Shown here: piece by piece, positions 1 to 14,702 of the stretch
How the letters are laid out: every line of letters begins with the position of its first letter
How positions within the stretch are numbered: the stretch's first letter is position 1
Notes under the pieces: model-generated
Database searches by the model: none
The model's input: only the letters and a program-made list of their open reading frames with translations
What the model was told of the DNA's origin: nothing
Translations under genes and position numbers: made by a program
From: Fasciola hepatica
Taxonomy: Eukaryota > Platyhelminthes > Trematoda > Plagiorchiida > Fasciolidae
Assembly: GCA_948099385.1 (NCBI GenBank)
Contig: CANUEZ040000191.1
Location: forward strand, 7,626,001 to 7,690,000
Direction of reading: 5' to 3'
Length of the DNA stretch: 64,000 nt

Positions 1-3000
1 TAAGGGAATCATGAGCATTGCACATGGACAGAGCCCACACGGAGACACGAACAAGGGTTGGGTTGAACGAATGTCAGTCGAACACCCAAAACACAAGGCT
101 ATCCGAAATGGGTCTGAACGCTTTGTTCAACATATACAATACATGACATAGCACAATCCCCAAATTGGATTCGGCTTTCGATTTCGCTTTTAACGGTAAC
201 AATCAAATTCTCGCGCACCGATCCAATCCTATTTTCCATCACTTCTCTATTTATGGGCCTAAGTAAAACCAAGGCATTCCCTTATGAACAATCCACACAA
301 ATTGCTCATGCAATGCAATAGAGCAGTAGCAGAGTAGATTTGTATAATATGATTCTCCATGCAGCTTGAACACTGAACTGACCATTGAAATTGATGGAAG
401 CACTGTACAGCTGTTTGATCCGCTAAGGGAATCATGAGCATTGCACATGAACAGAGCCCACACGGGGACACGAACAAGGGTTGGGGTGAACGAATGTCAG
501 TCGAACACCCAAACCACAAGGCTATCCGATATGGGTCTCAACGCTTCGTTCAACATATACAATACATGATATAGCACAATCCCCAAATTGGCTTCGGCTT
601 TCGCTTTCGCTTTGAACGGTAACAATCAAATTCTCGCACACCGATCCAATCCTATTTTCCATCACTTCTCTATTTATGGGCCTAAGTAAAACCAAGGCAT
701 TCCCTTATGAACAATCCCCACACAGATTGCTCATACGATGCAATAGAGCAGTAGCAGAGTAGATTTGTATAATATGATTCTCCATGCAGCTTGAACACTG
801 AACTGACCATTGAAAATGATGGAAGCACTGTAGAGCTGTTTGATCCGCTAAGGGAATCATGAGCATTGCACATGGACAGAGCCCACACGGAGACACGAAC
901 AAGGGTTGGGTTGAACGAATGTCAGTCGAACACCCAAACCACAAGGCTATCCGATATGGGTCTGAACGCTTTGTTCAACATATACAATACATGATATAGC
1001 ACAATCCCCAAATTGGATTCGGCTTTCGCTTTCGCTTTGAACGGTAACAACCAAATTCTCGCACACCGATCCAATCCTATTTTCCATCACTTCTCTATTT
1101 ATGGGCCTAAGTAAAACCAAGGCATTCCCTTATGAACAATCCCCACACAGATTGCTCATACAAAGCAATAGAGCAGTAGCAGAGTAGATTTATTTAATAT
1201 GATTCTCCATGCAGCTTGAACACTGAACTGACCATTGAAAATTATGGAAGCACTGTACAGCTGTTTGATCCGCTAAGGGAATCATGAGCATTGCACATGA
1301 ACAGAGCCCACACGGGGACACGAACAAGGGTTGGGGTGAACGAATGTCAGTCGAACACCCAAACCACAAGGCTATCCGATATGGGTCTGAACGCTTTGTT
1401 CAACATATACACTACATGATATAGCACAATCCCCAAATTGGCTTCGGCTTTCGCTTTCGCTTTGAACGGTAACAATCAAATTCTCGCACACCGATCCAAT
1501 CCTATTTTCCATCACTTCTCTATTTATGGGCCTAAGTAAAACCAAGGCATTCCCTTATGAACAATCCCCACACAGATTGCTCATACGATGCAATAGAGCA
1601 GTAGCAGAGTAGATTTGTATAATATGATTCTCCATGCAGCTTGAACACTGAACTGACCATTGAAAATTATGGAAGCACTGTACAGCTGTTTGATCCGCTA
1701 AGGGAATCATGAGCATTGCACATGAACAGAGCCCACACGGGGACACGAACAAGGGTTGGGGTGAACGAATGTCAGTCGAACACCCAAACCACAAGGCTAT
1801 CCGATATGGGTCTCAACGCTTCGTTCAACATATACAATACATGATTTAGCACAATCCCCAAATTGGCTTCGGCTTTCGCTTTCGCTTTGAACGGTAACAA
1901 TCAAATTCTCGCACACCGATCCAATCCTATTTTCCATCACTTCTCTATTTATGGGCCTAAGTAAAACCAAGGCATTCCCTTATGAACAATCCCCACACAG
2001 ATTGCTCATACGATGCAATAGAGCAGTAGCAGAGTAGATTTGTATAATATGATTCTCCATGCAGCTTGAACACTGAACTGACCATTGAAAATTATGGAAG
2101 CACTGTAGAGCTGTTTGATCCGCTAAGGGAATCATGAGCATTGCACATGGACAGAGCCCACACGGGGACACGAACAAGGGTTGGGGTGAACGATTGTCAG
2201 TCGAACACCCAAACCACAAGGCTATCCGATATGGGTCTGAACGCTTTGTTCAACATATGCAATACATGATATAGCACAATCCCCAAATTGGCTTCGGCTT
2301 TCGCTTTCGCTTTGAACGGTAACAACCAAATTCTCGCGCACCGATCCAATCTTATGTTCCATCACTTCTCTATTTATGGGCCTAAGTAAAACCAAGGCAT
2401 TCCCTTATGAACAATCCCCACACAGATTGCTCATACAATGCAATAGAGCAGTAGCAGAGTAGATTTGTATAATATGATTCTCCATGCAGCTTGAACACTG
2501 AACGGACCATTGAAAATCATGGAAGCACTGTACAACTGATTGATCCGCTAAGGGAATCATGAGCATTGCACATGGACAGAGCCCAAACGGGGACACGAAC
2601 AAGGGTTGGGGTGAACGATTGTCAGTCGAACACCCAAACCACAAGGCTATCCGATATGGGTCTGAACGCTTTGTTCAACATATACAATACATGACATAGC
2701 ACAATCCCCAAATTGGATTCGGCTTTCGCTTTCGCTTTGAACGGTAACAATCAAATTCTCGCACACCGATCCAATCCTATTTTCCATCACTTCTCTATTT
2801 ATGGGCCTAAGTAAAACCAAGGCATTCCCTTATGAACAATCCACACAAATTGCTCATGCAATGCAATAGAGCAGTAGCAGAGTAGATTTGTATAATATGA
2901 TTCTCCATGCAGCTTGAACACTGAACTGACCATTGAATATCATGGATTCACTGTACAGCTGTTTGATCCGCTAAGGGAATCATGAGCATTGCACATGAAC

Positions 3001-3231
3001 AGAGCCCACACGGGGACACGAACAAGGGTTGGGGTGAACGAATGTCAGTCGAACACCCAAACCACAAGGCTATCCGATATGGGTCTCAACGCTTCGTTCA
3101 ACATATACAATACATGATATAGCACAATCCCCAAATTGGATTCGGCTTTCGCTTTCGCTTTGAACGGTAACAATCAAATTCTCGCACACCGATCCAATCC
3201 TATTTTCCATCACTTCTCTATTTATGGGCCT
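1..3231 (+). repeat. Array block 1
   Basis: Partial unit 1-260, then units starting 261, 684, 1109, 1534, 1959, 2384 and 2809. Units 261 and 2809 are 423 bp and share CCACACAAATTG, CATGCAATG and CATGAACAG. CATGAACAG also marks 1109, 1534 and, far away, 9605. Unit 1109 has AGATTTATTTAATATG, a private change. The partial first unit carries ACCCAAAACACAAGG and TTTTAACGG, like the tail of the unit at 13003. Confidence 0.95.
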
Positions 3232-5356
3232 AAGTAAAACCAAGGCATTCCCTTATGAACAATCCCCACACAGATTGCTCATACAATGCAATAGAGCAGT
3301 AGCAGAGTAGATTTGTATAATATGATTCTCCATGCAGCTTGAACACTGAACTGACCATTGAAAATGATGGAAGCACTGTAGAGCTGTTTGATCCGCTAAG
3401 GGAATCATGAGCATTGCACATGGACAGAGCCCACACGGGGACACGAACAAGGGTTGGGTTGAACGAATGTCAGTCGAACACCCAAACCACAAGGCTATCC
3501 GATATGGGTCTGAACGCTTTGTTCAACATATACAATACATGATATAGCACAACCCCCAAATTGGCTTCGGCTTTCGCTTTCGCTTTGAACGGTAACAATC
3601 AAATTCTCGCACACCGATCCAATCCCATGTTCCATCACTTCTCTATTTATGGGCCTGAGTAAAACCAAGGCATTCCCTTATGAACAATCCCCACACAGAT
3701 TGCTCATACAATGCAATAGAGCAGTAGCAGAGTAGATTTGTATAATATGATTCTCCATGCAGCTCGAACACTGAACTGACCATTGAAAATGATGGAAGCA
3801 CTGTAGAGCTGTTTGATCCGCTAAGGGAATCATGAGCATTGCACATGGACAGAGCCCACACGGAGACACGATCAAGGGTTTGGGTGAACGAATGTCAGTC
3901 GAACACCCAAACCACAAGGCTATCCGATATGGGTCTCAAAGCTTTGTTCAACATATACACTACATGATATAGCACAATCCACAAATTGGATTCGGCTTTC
4001 GCTTTCGCTTTGAACGGTAACAACCAAATTCTCGCGCACCGATCCAATCCTATGTTCCATCACTTCTCTATTTATGGGCCTAAGTAAAACCAAGGCATTC
4101 CCTTATGAACAATCCCCACACAGATTGCTCATACAATGCAATAGAGCAGTAGCAGAGTAGATTTGTATAATATGATTCTCCATGCAGCTTGAACACTGAA
4201 CTGACCATTGAAAATCATGGAAGCACTGTACAGCTGTTTGATCCGCTAAGGGAATCATGAGCATTGCACATGGACAGAGCCCACACGGGGACACGAACAA
4301 GGGTTGGGGTGAACGATTGTCAGTCGAACACCCAAACCACAAGGCTATCCGATATGGGTCTCAAAGCTTTGTTCAACATATACAATACATGATATAGCAC
4401 AATCCCCAAATTGGCTTCGGCTTTCGCTTTCGCTTTGAAAGGTAACAATCAAATTCTCGCACACCGATCCAATCCTATTTTCCATCACTTCTCTATTTAT
4501 GGGCCTAAGTAAAACCAAGGCATTCCCTTATGCACAATCCCCACACAGATTGCTCATACAATGCAATAGAGCAGTAGCAGATTAGATTTGTATAATATGA
4601 TTCTCCATGCAGCTTGAACACTGAACTGACCATTGAAAATGATGGAAGCACTGTACAGCTGGTTGATCCGCTAAGGGAATCATGAGCATTGCACATGGAC
4701 AGAGCCCACACGGGGACACGAACAAGGGTTGGGGTGAACGAATGTCAGTCGAACACCCAAACCACAAGGCTATCCCATATGGGTCTCAAAGCTTTGTTCA
4801 ACATATACAATACATGACATAGCACAATCCCCAAATTGGCTTCGGCTTTCGCTTTCGCTTTGAACGGTAACAACCAAATTCTCGCGCACCGATCCAATTT
4901 TATTTTCCATCACTTCTCTATTTATGGGCCTAAGTAAAACCAAGGCATTCCCTTATGCACAATCCCCACACAGATTGCTCATGCAATGCAATAGGGCAGT
5001 AGCAGATTAGATTTGTATAATATGATTCTCCATGCAGCTTGAACACTGAACTGACCATTGAAAATCATGGAAGCACTGTACAGCTGTTTGATCCGCTAAG
5101 GGAATCATGAGCATTGCACATGGACAGAGCCCACACGGGGACACGAACAAGGGTTGGGGTGAACGAATGTCAGTCGAACACCCAAACCACAAGGCTATCC
5201 CATATGGGTCTCAAAGCTTTGTTCAACATATACAATACATGATATAGCACAATCCCCAAATTGGATTCGGCTTTCGCTTTCGCTTTGAACGGTAACAATC
5301 AAATTCTCGCACACCGATCCAATCCTATTTTCCATCACTTCTCTATTTATGGGCCT
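3232..5356 (+). repeat. Array block 2
   Basis: Units starting 3232, 3657, 4082, 4507 and 4932, all 425 bp. Units 4507 and 4932 introduce a subfamily with TTATGCACAATCC and AGATTAGATTT and already carry CCCATATGGG. Related units recur at 11304, 12154, 15128 and 16403. The landmark of unit 3657 is GAGTAAAACC. Confidence 0.95.
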
Positions 5357-8300
5357 AAGTAAAACCAAGGCATTCCCTTATGAACAATCCCCACACAGAT
5401 TGCTCATACAATGCAATAGAGCAGTAGCAGAGTAGATTTGTATGATATGATTCTCCATGCAGCTTGAACACTGAACTGACCATTGAATATCATGGATTCA
5501 CTGTACAGCTGTTTGATCCGCTAAGGGAATCATGAGCATTGCACATGGACAGAGCCCACACGGGGACACGAACCAGGGATGGGGTGAACGATTGTTAGTC
5601 GAACACCCAAACCACAAGGCTATCCGATATGGGTCTGAACGCTTTGTTCAACATATACACTACATGATATAGCACAATCCACAAATCGGATTCGGCTTTC
5701 GCTTTCGCTTTGAACGGTAACAATCAAATTCTCGCACACCGATCCAATCCTATTTTCCATCACTTCTCTATTTATGGGCCTAAGTAAAACCAAGGCATTC
5801 CCTTATGAAAAATCCCCACACAGATTGCTCATACAATGCAATAGAGCAGTAGCAGAGTAGATTTGTATGATATGATTCTCCATGCAGCTTGAACACTGAA
5901 CTGACCATTGAAAATGATGGAAGCACTGTAGAGCTGTTTGATCCGCTAAGGGAATCATGAGCATTGCAAATGGACAGAGCCTACACGGAGACACGATCAA
6001 GGGTTTAGGTGAACGAATGTCAGTCGAACACCCAAACCACAAGGCTATCCGATATGGGTCTCAAAGCTTTGTTCAACATATACACTACATGATATAGCAC
6101 AATCCCCAAATTGGCTTCGGCTTTCGCTTTCGCTTTGAACGGTAACAACCAAATTCTCGCGCACCGATCCAATCCTATTTTCCATCACTTCTATATTTAT
6201 AGGCCTAAGTAAAACCAAGGCCTTCCCTTATGAACAATCCCCACACAGATTGCTCATACAATGCAATAGAGCAGTAGCAGAGTAGATTTGTATAATATGA
6301 TTCTCCATGCAGCTTGAACACTGAACTGACCATTGAAAATGATGGAAGCACTGTACAGCTGTTTGATCCGCTAAGGGAATCATGAGCATTGCAAATCGAC
6401 AGAGCCCACACGGAGACACGATCAAGGGTTTGGGTGAACGAATGTCAGTCGAACACCCAAACCACAAGGCTATCCGATATGGGTCTGAATGCTTTGTTCA
6501 ACATATACACTACATGATATAGCACAATCCACAAATTGGCTTCGGCTTTCGCTTTCGCTTTGAGCGGTAACAACCAAATTCTCGCGCACCGATCCAATCC
6601 TATGTTCCATCACTTCTCTATTTATGGGCCTAAGTAAAACCAAGGCATTCTCTTATGAACAATCCACACAGATTGCTCATACAATGCAATAGAGCAGTAG
6701 CAGAGTACATTTGTATAATATGATTCTCCATGCAGCTTGAACACTGAACTGACCATTGAAAATGATGGAAGCACTGTACAGCTGTTTGATCCGCTAAGGG
6801 AATCATGAGCATTGCACATGGACAGAGCCCACACGGGGACACGAACAAGGGTTGGGGTGAACGAATGTCAGTCGAACACCCAAACCACAAGGCTATCCGA
6901 TATGGGTCTCAAAGCTTTGTTCAACATATACAATACATGATATAGCACAATCCCCGAATTGGCTTCGGCTTTCGCTTTGGCTTTGAACGGTAACAACCAA
7001 ATTCTCGCGCACCGATCCAATCCTATTTTCCATCACTTCTCTATTTATGGGCCTAAGTAAAACCAAGGCATTCCCTTATGAACAATCCCCACACAGATTG
7101 CTCATACAATGCAATAGAGCAGTAGCAGAGTAGGTTTGTATAATATGATTCTCCATGCAGCTTGAACACTGAACTGACCATTGAATATCATGGATTCACT
7201 GTACAGCTGTTTGATCCGCTAAGGGAATCATGAGCATTGCACATGGACAGAGCCCACACGGGGACACGAACCAGGGATGGAGTGAACGATTGTCAGTCGA
7301 ACACCCAAACCACAAGGCTATCCGATATGGGTCTGAACGCTTTGTTCAACATATACACTACATGATATAGCACAATCCCCAAATTGGATTCGGCTTTCGC
7401 TTTCGCTTTGAACGGTAACAATCAAATTCTCGCACACCGATCCAATCCTATTTTCCATCACTTCTCTATTTATGGGCCTAAGTAAAACCAAGGCATTCCC
7501 TTATGAACAATCCCCACACAGATTGCTCATACAATGCAATAGAGCAGTAGCAGAGTAGATTTGTATGATATGATTCTCCATGCAGCTTGAACACTGAACT
7601 GACCATTGAAAATGATGGAAGCACTGTACAGCTGGTTTATCCGCTAAGGGCATCATGAGCATTGCACATGGACAGAGCCCACACGGGGACACGTACAAGG
7701 GTTTAGGTGAACGATTGTCAGTCGAACACCCAAACCACAAGGCTATCCGATATGGGTCTCAACGCTTCGTTCAACATATACAATACATGACATAGCACAA
7801 TCCCCAAATCGGATTCGGCTTTCGCTTTCGCTTTGAACGGTAACAACCAAATTCTCGCGCACCGATCCAATGCTTTTTTCCATCACTTCTATATATATAG
7901 GCCTAAGTAAAACCAAGGCATTCCCTTATGAACAATCCCCACACAGATTGCTCATACAATGCAATAGAGCAGTAGCAGAGTAGATTTGTATAATATGATT
8001 CTCCATGCAGCTTGAACACTGAACTGACCATTGAAAATGATGGAAGCACTGTACAGCTGTTTGATCCGCTAAGGGAATCATGAGCATTGCACATGGACAG
8101 AGCCCACACGGGGACACGAACAAGGGTTGGGGTGAACGAATGTCAGTCGAACACCCAAACCACAAGGCTATCCGATATGGGTCTCAACGCTTTGTTCAAC
8201 ATATACAATACATGATATAGCACAATCCCCCAATTGGATTCGGCTTTCGCTTTCGCTTTGAACGGTAACAATCAAATTCTCGCACACCGATCCAATCCTA

Positions 8301-9179
8301 TGTTCCATCACTTCTCTATTTATGGGCCTAAGTAAAACCAAGGCATTCCCTTATGAACAATCCCCACACAGATTGCTCATACAATGCAATAGAGCAGTAG
8401 CAGAGTAGATTTGTATAATATGATTCTCCATGCAGCTTGAACACTGAACTGACCATTGAAAATCATGGAAGCACTGTACAACTGATTGATCCGCTAAGGG
8501 AATCATGAGCATTGCACATGGACAGAGCCCACACTGAGACACGAACAAGGGTTGGGGTGAACGAATGTCACACGAACACCCAAACCACAAGGCTATCCGA
8601 TATGGGTCTCAACGCTTTGTTCAACATATACAATACATGATATAGCACAATCCCCAAATTGGATTCGGCTTTCGCTTTCGCTTTTAACGGTAACAATCAA
8701 ATTCTCGCACACCGATCCAATCCTATTTTCCATCACTTCTCTATTTATGGGCCTAAGTAAAACCAAGGCATTCCCTTATGAACAATCCCCACACAGATTG
8801 CTCATACAATGCAATAGAGCAGTAGCAGAGTACATTTGTATAATATGATTCTCCATGCAGCTTGAACACTGAACTGACCATTGAATATCATGGATTCACT
8901 GTACAGCTGTTTGATCCGCTAAGGGAATCATGAGCATTGCACATGGACAGAGCCCACACGGGGACACGAAACAGGGATGGGGTGAACGATTGTCAGTCGA
9001 ACACCCAAACCACAAGGCTATCCGATATGGGTCTCAACGCTTTGTTCAACATATACAATACATGATATTGCACAATCCCCAAATTGGCTTCGGCTTTCGC
9101 TTTCGCTTTGAACGGTAACAACCAAATTCTCGCGCACCGATTCAATGCTTTTTTCCATCACTTCTATATTTATAGGCCT
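5357..9179 (+). repeat. Array block 3, loose four-unit periodicity
   Basis: Units starting 5357, 5782, 6207, 6632 (423 bp), 7055, 7480, 7905, 8330 and 8755. Units 5357, 7055 and 8755, spaced 1,698 and 1,700 bp, share GAATATCATGGATTCACTG and a CAGGGATGG variant. Units 5782 and 7480 share GTATGATATG and GGGTTTAGGTGAACG. The ends of units 5782, 7480 and 8755 share TTCTATAT with TATAGGCCTAAG, so the last copy is shortened to three units. The copies have since diverged by many changes. Confidence 0.7.
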
Positions 9180-12100
9180 AAGTAAAACCAAGGCCTTCCC
9201 TTATGAACAATCCCCACACAGATTGCTCATACAATGCAATAGAGCAGTAGCAGAGTAGATTTGTATAATATGATTCTCCATGTAGCTTGAACACTGAACT
9301 GACCATTGAAAATGATGGAAGCACTGTACAAGTGATTGATCCGCTAAGGGAATCATGAGCATTGCACATGGACAGAGCCCACACGGAGACACGAACAAGG
9401 GTTGGGTTGAACGAATGTCACACGAACACCCAAACCACAAGGTTATCCGATATGGGTCTGAACGCTTTGTTCAACATATACAATACATGATATAGCACAA
9501 TCCCCAAATTGGATTCGGATTTCGCTTTCGCTTTGAACGGTAACAATCAAATTCTCGCACACCGATCCAATCCTATTTTCCATCACTTCTCTATTTATGG
9601 GCCTAAGTAAAACCAAGGCATTCCCTTATGAACAATCCCCACACAGATTGCTCATACAAAGCAATAGAGCAGTAGCAGAGTAGATTTGTATAATATGATT
9701 CTCCATGCAGCTTGAACACTGAACTGACCATTGAAAATGATGGAAGCACTGTACAGCTGTTTGATCCGCTAAGGGAATCATGAGCATTGCACATGAACAG
9801 AGCCCACACGGGGACACGAACAAGGGTTGGGGTGAACGAATGTCAGTCGAACACCCAAACCACAAGGCTATCCGATATGGGTCTCAACGCTTCGTTCAAC
9901 ATATACAATACATGATATAGCACAATCCCCAAATTGGCTTCGGCTTTCGCTTTCGCTTTGAACGGTAACAATCAAATTCTCGCACACCGATCCAATCCTA
10001 TTTTCCATCACTTCTCTATTTATGGGCCTAAGTAAAACCAAGGCATTCCCTTATGAACAATCCCCACACAGATTGCTCATACGATGCAATAGAGCAGTAG
10101 CAGAGTACATTTGTATAATATGATTCTCCATGCAGCTTGAACACTGAACTGACCATTGAAAATGATGGAAGCACTGTAGAGCTGTTTGATCCGCTAAGGG
10201 AATCATGAGCATTGCACATGGACAGAGCCCACACGGGGACACGAACAAGGGTTGGGGTGAACGAATGTCAGTCGAACACCCAAATCACAAGGCTCTCCGA
10301 TATGGGTCTCAACGCTTTGTTCAACATATACAATACATGATATTGCACAATCCCCAAATTGGCTTCGGCTTTCGCTTTCGCTTTGAACGGTAACAACCAA
10401 ATTCTCGCGCACCGATCCAATCTTATGTTCCATCACTTCTCTATTTATGGGCCTAAGTAAAACCAAGGCATTCCCTTATGAACAATCCCCACACAGATTG
10501 CTCATACAATGCAATAGAGCAGTAGCAGAGTAGATTTGTATGATATGATTCTCCATGCAGCTTGAACACTGAACTGACCATTGAAAATGATGGAAGCACT
10601 GTACAGCTGTTTGATCCGCTAAGGGAATCATGAGCATTGCAAATGGACAGAGCCCACACGGAGACACGATCAAGGGTTTGGGTGAACAAATGTCAGTCGA
10701 ACACCCAAACCACAAGGCTATCCGATATGGGTCTCAAAGCTTTGTTCAACATATACAATACATGATATAGCACAATCCCCAAAATGGCTTCGGCTTTCAC
10801 TTTCGCTTTGAAAGGTAACAACCAAATTCTCGCGCACCGATCCAATCCTATTTTCCATCACTTCTCTATTTATGGGCCTAAGTAAAACCAAGGCATTCCC
10901 TTATGCACAATCCACACACAGATTGCTCATACAATGCAATAGAGCAGTAGCAGAGTACATTTGTATAATATGATTCTCCATGCAGCTTGAACACTGAACT
11001 GACCATTGAAAATGATGGAAGCACTGTAGAGCTGTTTGATCCGCTAAGGGAATCATGAGCATTGCACATGGACAGAGCCCACACGGGGACACGAACAAGG
11101 GTTTTGGTGAACGATTGTCAGTCGAACACCCAAACCACAAGGCTATCCGATATGGGTCTCAAAGCTTTGTTCAACATATACAATACATGATATAGCACAA
11201 TCCCCAAATTGGCTTCGGCTTTCGTTTCGCTTTGAACGGTAACAACCAAATTCTCGCGCACCGATCCAATCCTATTTTCCATCACTTCTCTATTTATGGG
11301 CCTAAGTAAAACCAAGGCATTCCCTTATGCACAATCCCCACACAGATTGCTCATGCAATGCAATAGAGCAGTAGCAGATTAGATTTAAATAATATGATTC
11401 TCCATGCAGCTTGAACACTGAACTGACCATTGAAAATGATGGAAGCACTGTACAGCTGGTTGATCCGCTAAGGGAATCATGAGCATTGCACATGGACATA
11501 GCCCACACGGGGACACGAACAAGGGTTTGGGTGAACGATTGTCAGTCGAACACCCAAACCACAAGGCTATCCGATATGGGTCTCAACGCTTTGTTCAACA
11601 TATACAATACATGATATAGCACAATCCCCAAATTGGCTTCGGCTTTCGCTTTCGCTTTGAACGGTAACAACCGAATTCTCGCGCACCGATCCAATCCTAT
11701 TTTCCATCACTTCTCTATTTATGGGCCTAAGTAAAACCAAGGCATTCCCTTATGAACAATCCCCACACAGATTGCTCATACAATGCAATAGAGCAGTAGC
11801 AGAGTAGATTTGTATGATATGATTCTCCATGCAGCTTGAACACTGAACTGACCATTGAAAATGATGGAAGCACTGTACAGCTGTTTGATCCGCTAAGGGA
11901 ATCATGAGCATTGCACATGGACAGAGCCCACACGGAGACACGAACAAGGGTTTGGGTGAACGAATGTCAGTCGAACACCCAAACCACAAGGCTATCTCAT
12001 ATGGGTCTCAAAGCTTTGTTCAACATATACAATACATGATATAGCACAATCCCCAAATTGGCTTCGGCTTTCGCTTTCGCTTTGAACGGTAACAACCAAA

Positions 12101-14702
12101 TTCTCGCGCACCGATCCAATCCTATTTTCCATCACTTCTCTATTTATGGGCCTAAGTAAAACCAAGGCATTCCCTTATGCACAATCCCCACACAGATTGC
12201 TCATACAATGCAATAGAGCAGTAGCAGATTAGATTTGTATAATATGATTCTCCATGCAGCTTGAACACTGAACTGACCATTGAAAATTATGGAAGCACTG
12301 TAGAGCTGTTTGATCCGCTAAGGGAATCATGAGCATTGCACATGGACAGAGCCCACACGGGGACACGAACAAGGGTTGGGGTGAACGATTGTCAGTCGAA
12401 CACCCAAACCACAAGGCTATCCGATATGGGTCTGAACGCTTTGTTCAACATATACACTACATGATATAGCACAATCCCCAAATTGGATTCGGCTTTCGCT
12501 TTCGCTTTGACCGGTACAATCAAATTCTCGCACACCGATCCAATCCTATTTTCCATCACTTCTCTATTTATGGGCCTAAGTAAAACCAAGGCATTCCCTT
12601 ATGAACAATCCCCACACAGATTGCTCATACGATGCAATAGAGCAGTAGCAGAGTAGATTTGTATAATATGATTCTCCATGCAGCTTGAACACTGAACTGA
12701 CCATTGAAAATTATGGAAGCACTGTAGAGCTGTTTGATCCGCTAAGGGAATCATGAGCATTGCACATGGACAGAGCCCACACGGGGACACGAACAAGGGA
12801 TGGGGTGAACGATTGTCAGTCGAACACCCAAACCACAAGGCTATCCGATATGGGTCTGAACGCTTTGTTCAACATATACACTACATGATATAGCACAATC
12901 CCCAAATTGGCTTCGGCTTTCGCTTTCGCTTTGAACGGTAACAACCAAATTCTCGCACACCGATCCAATCCTATTTTCCATCACTTCTCCATTTATGGGC
13001 CTAAGTAAAACCAAGGCATTCCCTTATGAACAATCCCCACACAGATTGCTCATACAATGCAATAAAGCAGTAGCAGAGTAGATTTGTATAATATGATTCT
13101 CCATGCAGCTTGAACACTGAACTGACCATTGAAAATGATGGAAGCACTGTACAACTGATTGATCCGCTAAGGGAATCATGAGCATTGCACATGGACAGAG
13201 CCCACACGGAGACACGAACAAGGGTTGGGTTGAACGAATGTCACACGAACACCCAAAACACAAGGCTATCCGATATGGGTCTGAACGCTTTGTTCAACAT
13301 ATACAATACATGATATAGCACAATCCCCAAATTGGATTCGGCTTTCGCTTTCGCTTTTAACGGTAACAATCAAATTCTCGCGCACCGATCCAATCCTATT
13401 TTCCATCACTTCTTTATTTATGGGCCTAAGTAAAACCAAGGCATTCCCTTATGAACAATCCCCACACAGATTGCTCATACAATGCAATAGAGCAGTAGCA
13501 GAGTAGATTTGTATAATATGATTCTCCATGCAGCTTGAACACTGAACTGACCATTGAAAATTATGGAAGCACTGTACAGCTGTTTGATCCGCTAAGGGAA
13601 TCATGAGCATTGCACATGGACAGAGCCCACACGGGGACACGAACAAGGGTTTGGGTGAACGATTGTCAGTCGAACACCCAAACCACAAGGCTATCCGATA
13701 TGGGTCTCAAAGCTTTGTTCAACATATACACTACATGATATAGCACAATCCCCGAATTGGATTCGGCTTTCGCTTTCGCTTTGAACGGTAACAACCAAAT
13801 TCTCGCGCACCGATCCAATCCTATTTTCCATCACTTCTCTATTCATGGGCCTAAGTAAAACCAAGGCATTCCCTTATGAACAATCCCCACACAGATTGCT
13901 CATACAATGCAATAGAGCAGTAGCAGAGTAGATTTGTATAATATGATTCTCCATGCAGCTTGAACACTGAACTGACCATTGAAAATGATGGAAGCACTGT
14001 ACAGCTGTTTGATCCGCTAAGGGAATCATGAGCATTGCACATGGACAGAGCCCACACGGGGACACGAACAAGGGTTTGGGTGAACGATTGTCAGTCGAAC
14101 ACCCAAACCACAAGGCTATCCGATATGGGTCTCAAAGCTTTGTTCAACATATACAATACACGATATAGCACAATCCCCAAATTGGCTTCGGCTTTCGCTT
14201 TCGCTTTGAACGGTAACAATCAAATTCTCGCGCACCGATCCAATCCTATTTTCCATCACTTCTCTATTCATGGGCCTAAGTAAAACCAAGGCATTCCCTT
14301 ATGAACAATCCCCACACAGATTGCTCATACAATGCAATAGAGCAGTAGCAGAGTAGATTTGTATGATATGATTCTCCATGCAGCTTGAACACTGAACTGA
14401 CCATTGAAAATGATGGAAGCACTGTAGAGCTGTTTGATCCGCTAAGGGAATCATGAGCATTGCACATGGACAGAGCCCACACGGAGACACGAACAAGGGT
14501 TTGGGTGAACGAATGTCAGTCGAACACCCAAACCACAAGGCTATCCGATATGGGTCTCAAAGCTTTGTTCAACATATACACTACATGATATAGCACAATC
14601 CCCAAATTGGCTTCGGCTTTCGCTTTCGCTTTGAACGGTAACAACCAAATTCTCGCGCACCGATCCAATCCTATTTTCCATCACTTCTCTATTTATGGGC
14701 CT
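9180..14702 (+). repeat. Array block 4
   Basis: Units starting 9180, 9605, 10030, 10455, 10880, 11304, 11729, 12154, 12578, 13003, 13428, 13853 and 14278. All are 425 bp except 10880 and 12154, which are 424 bp after one-base losses in the hexamer tract (TTCGTTTCGCTT near 11221) and in ACCGGTACAATC near 12510. Units 9180 and 13003 belong to the ACAAGTGATTG or ACAACTGATTG plus CACACGAAC subfamily also seen at 8330 and 19803. No higher-order order is obvious here. Confidence 0.95.
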
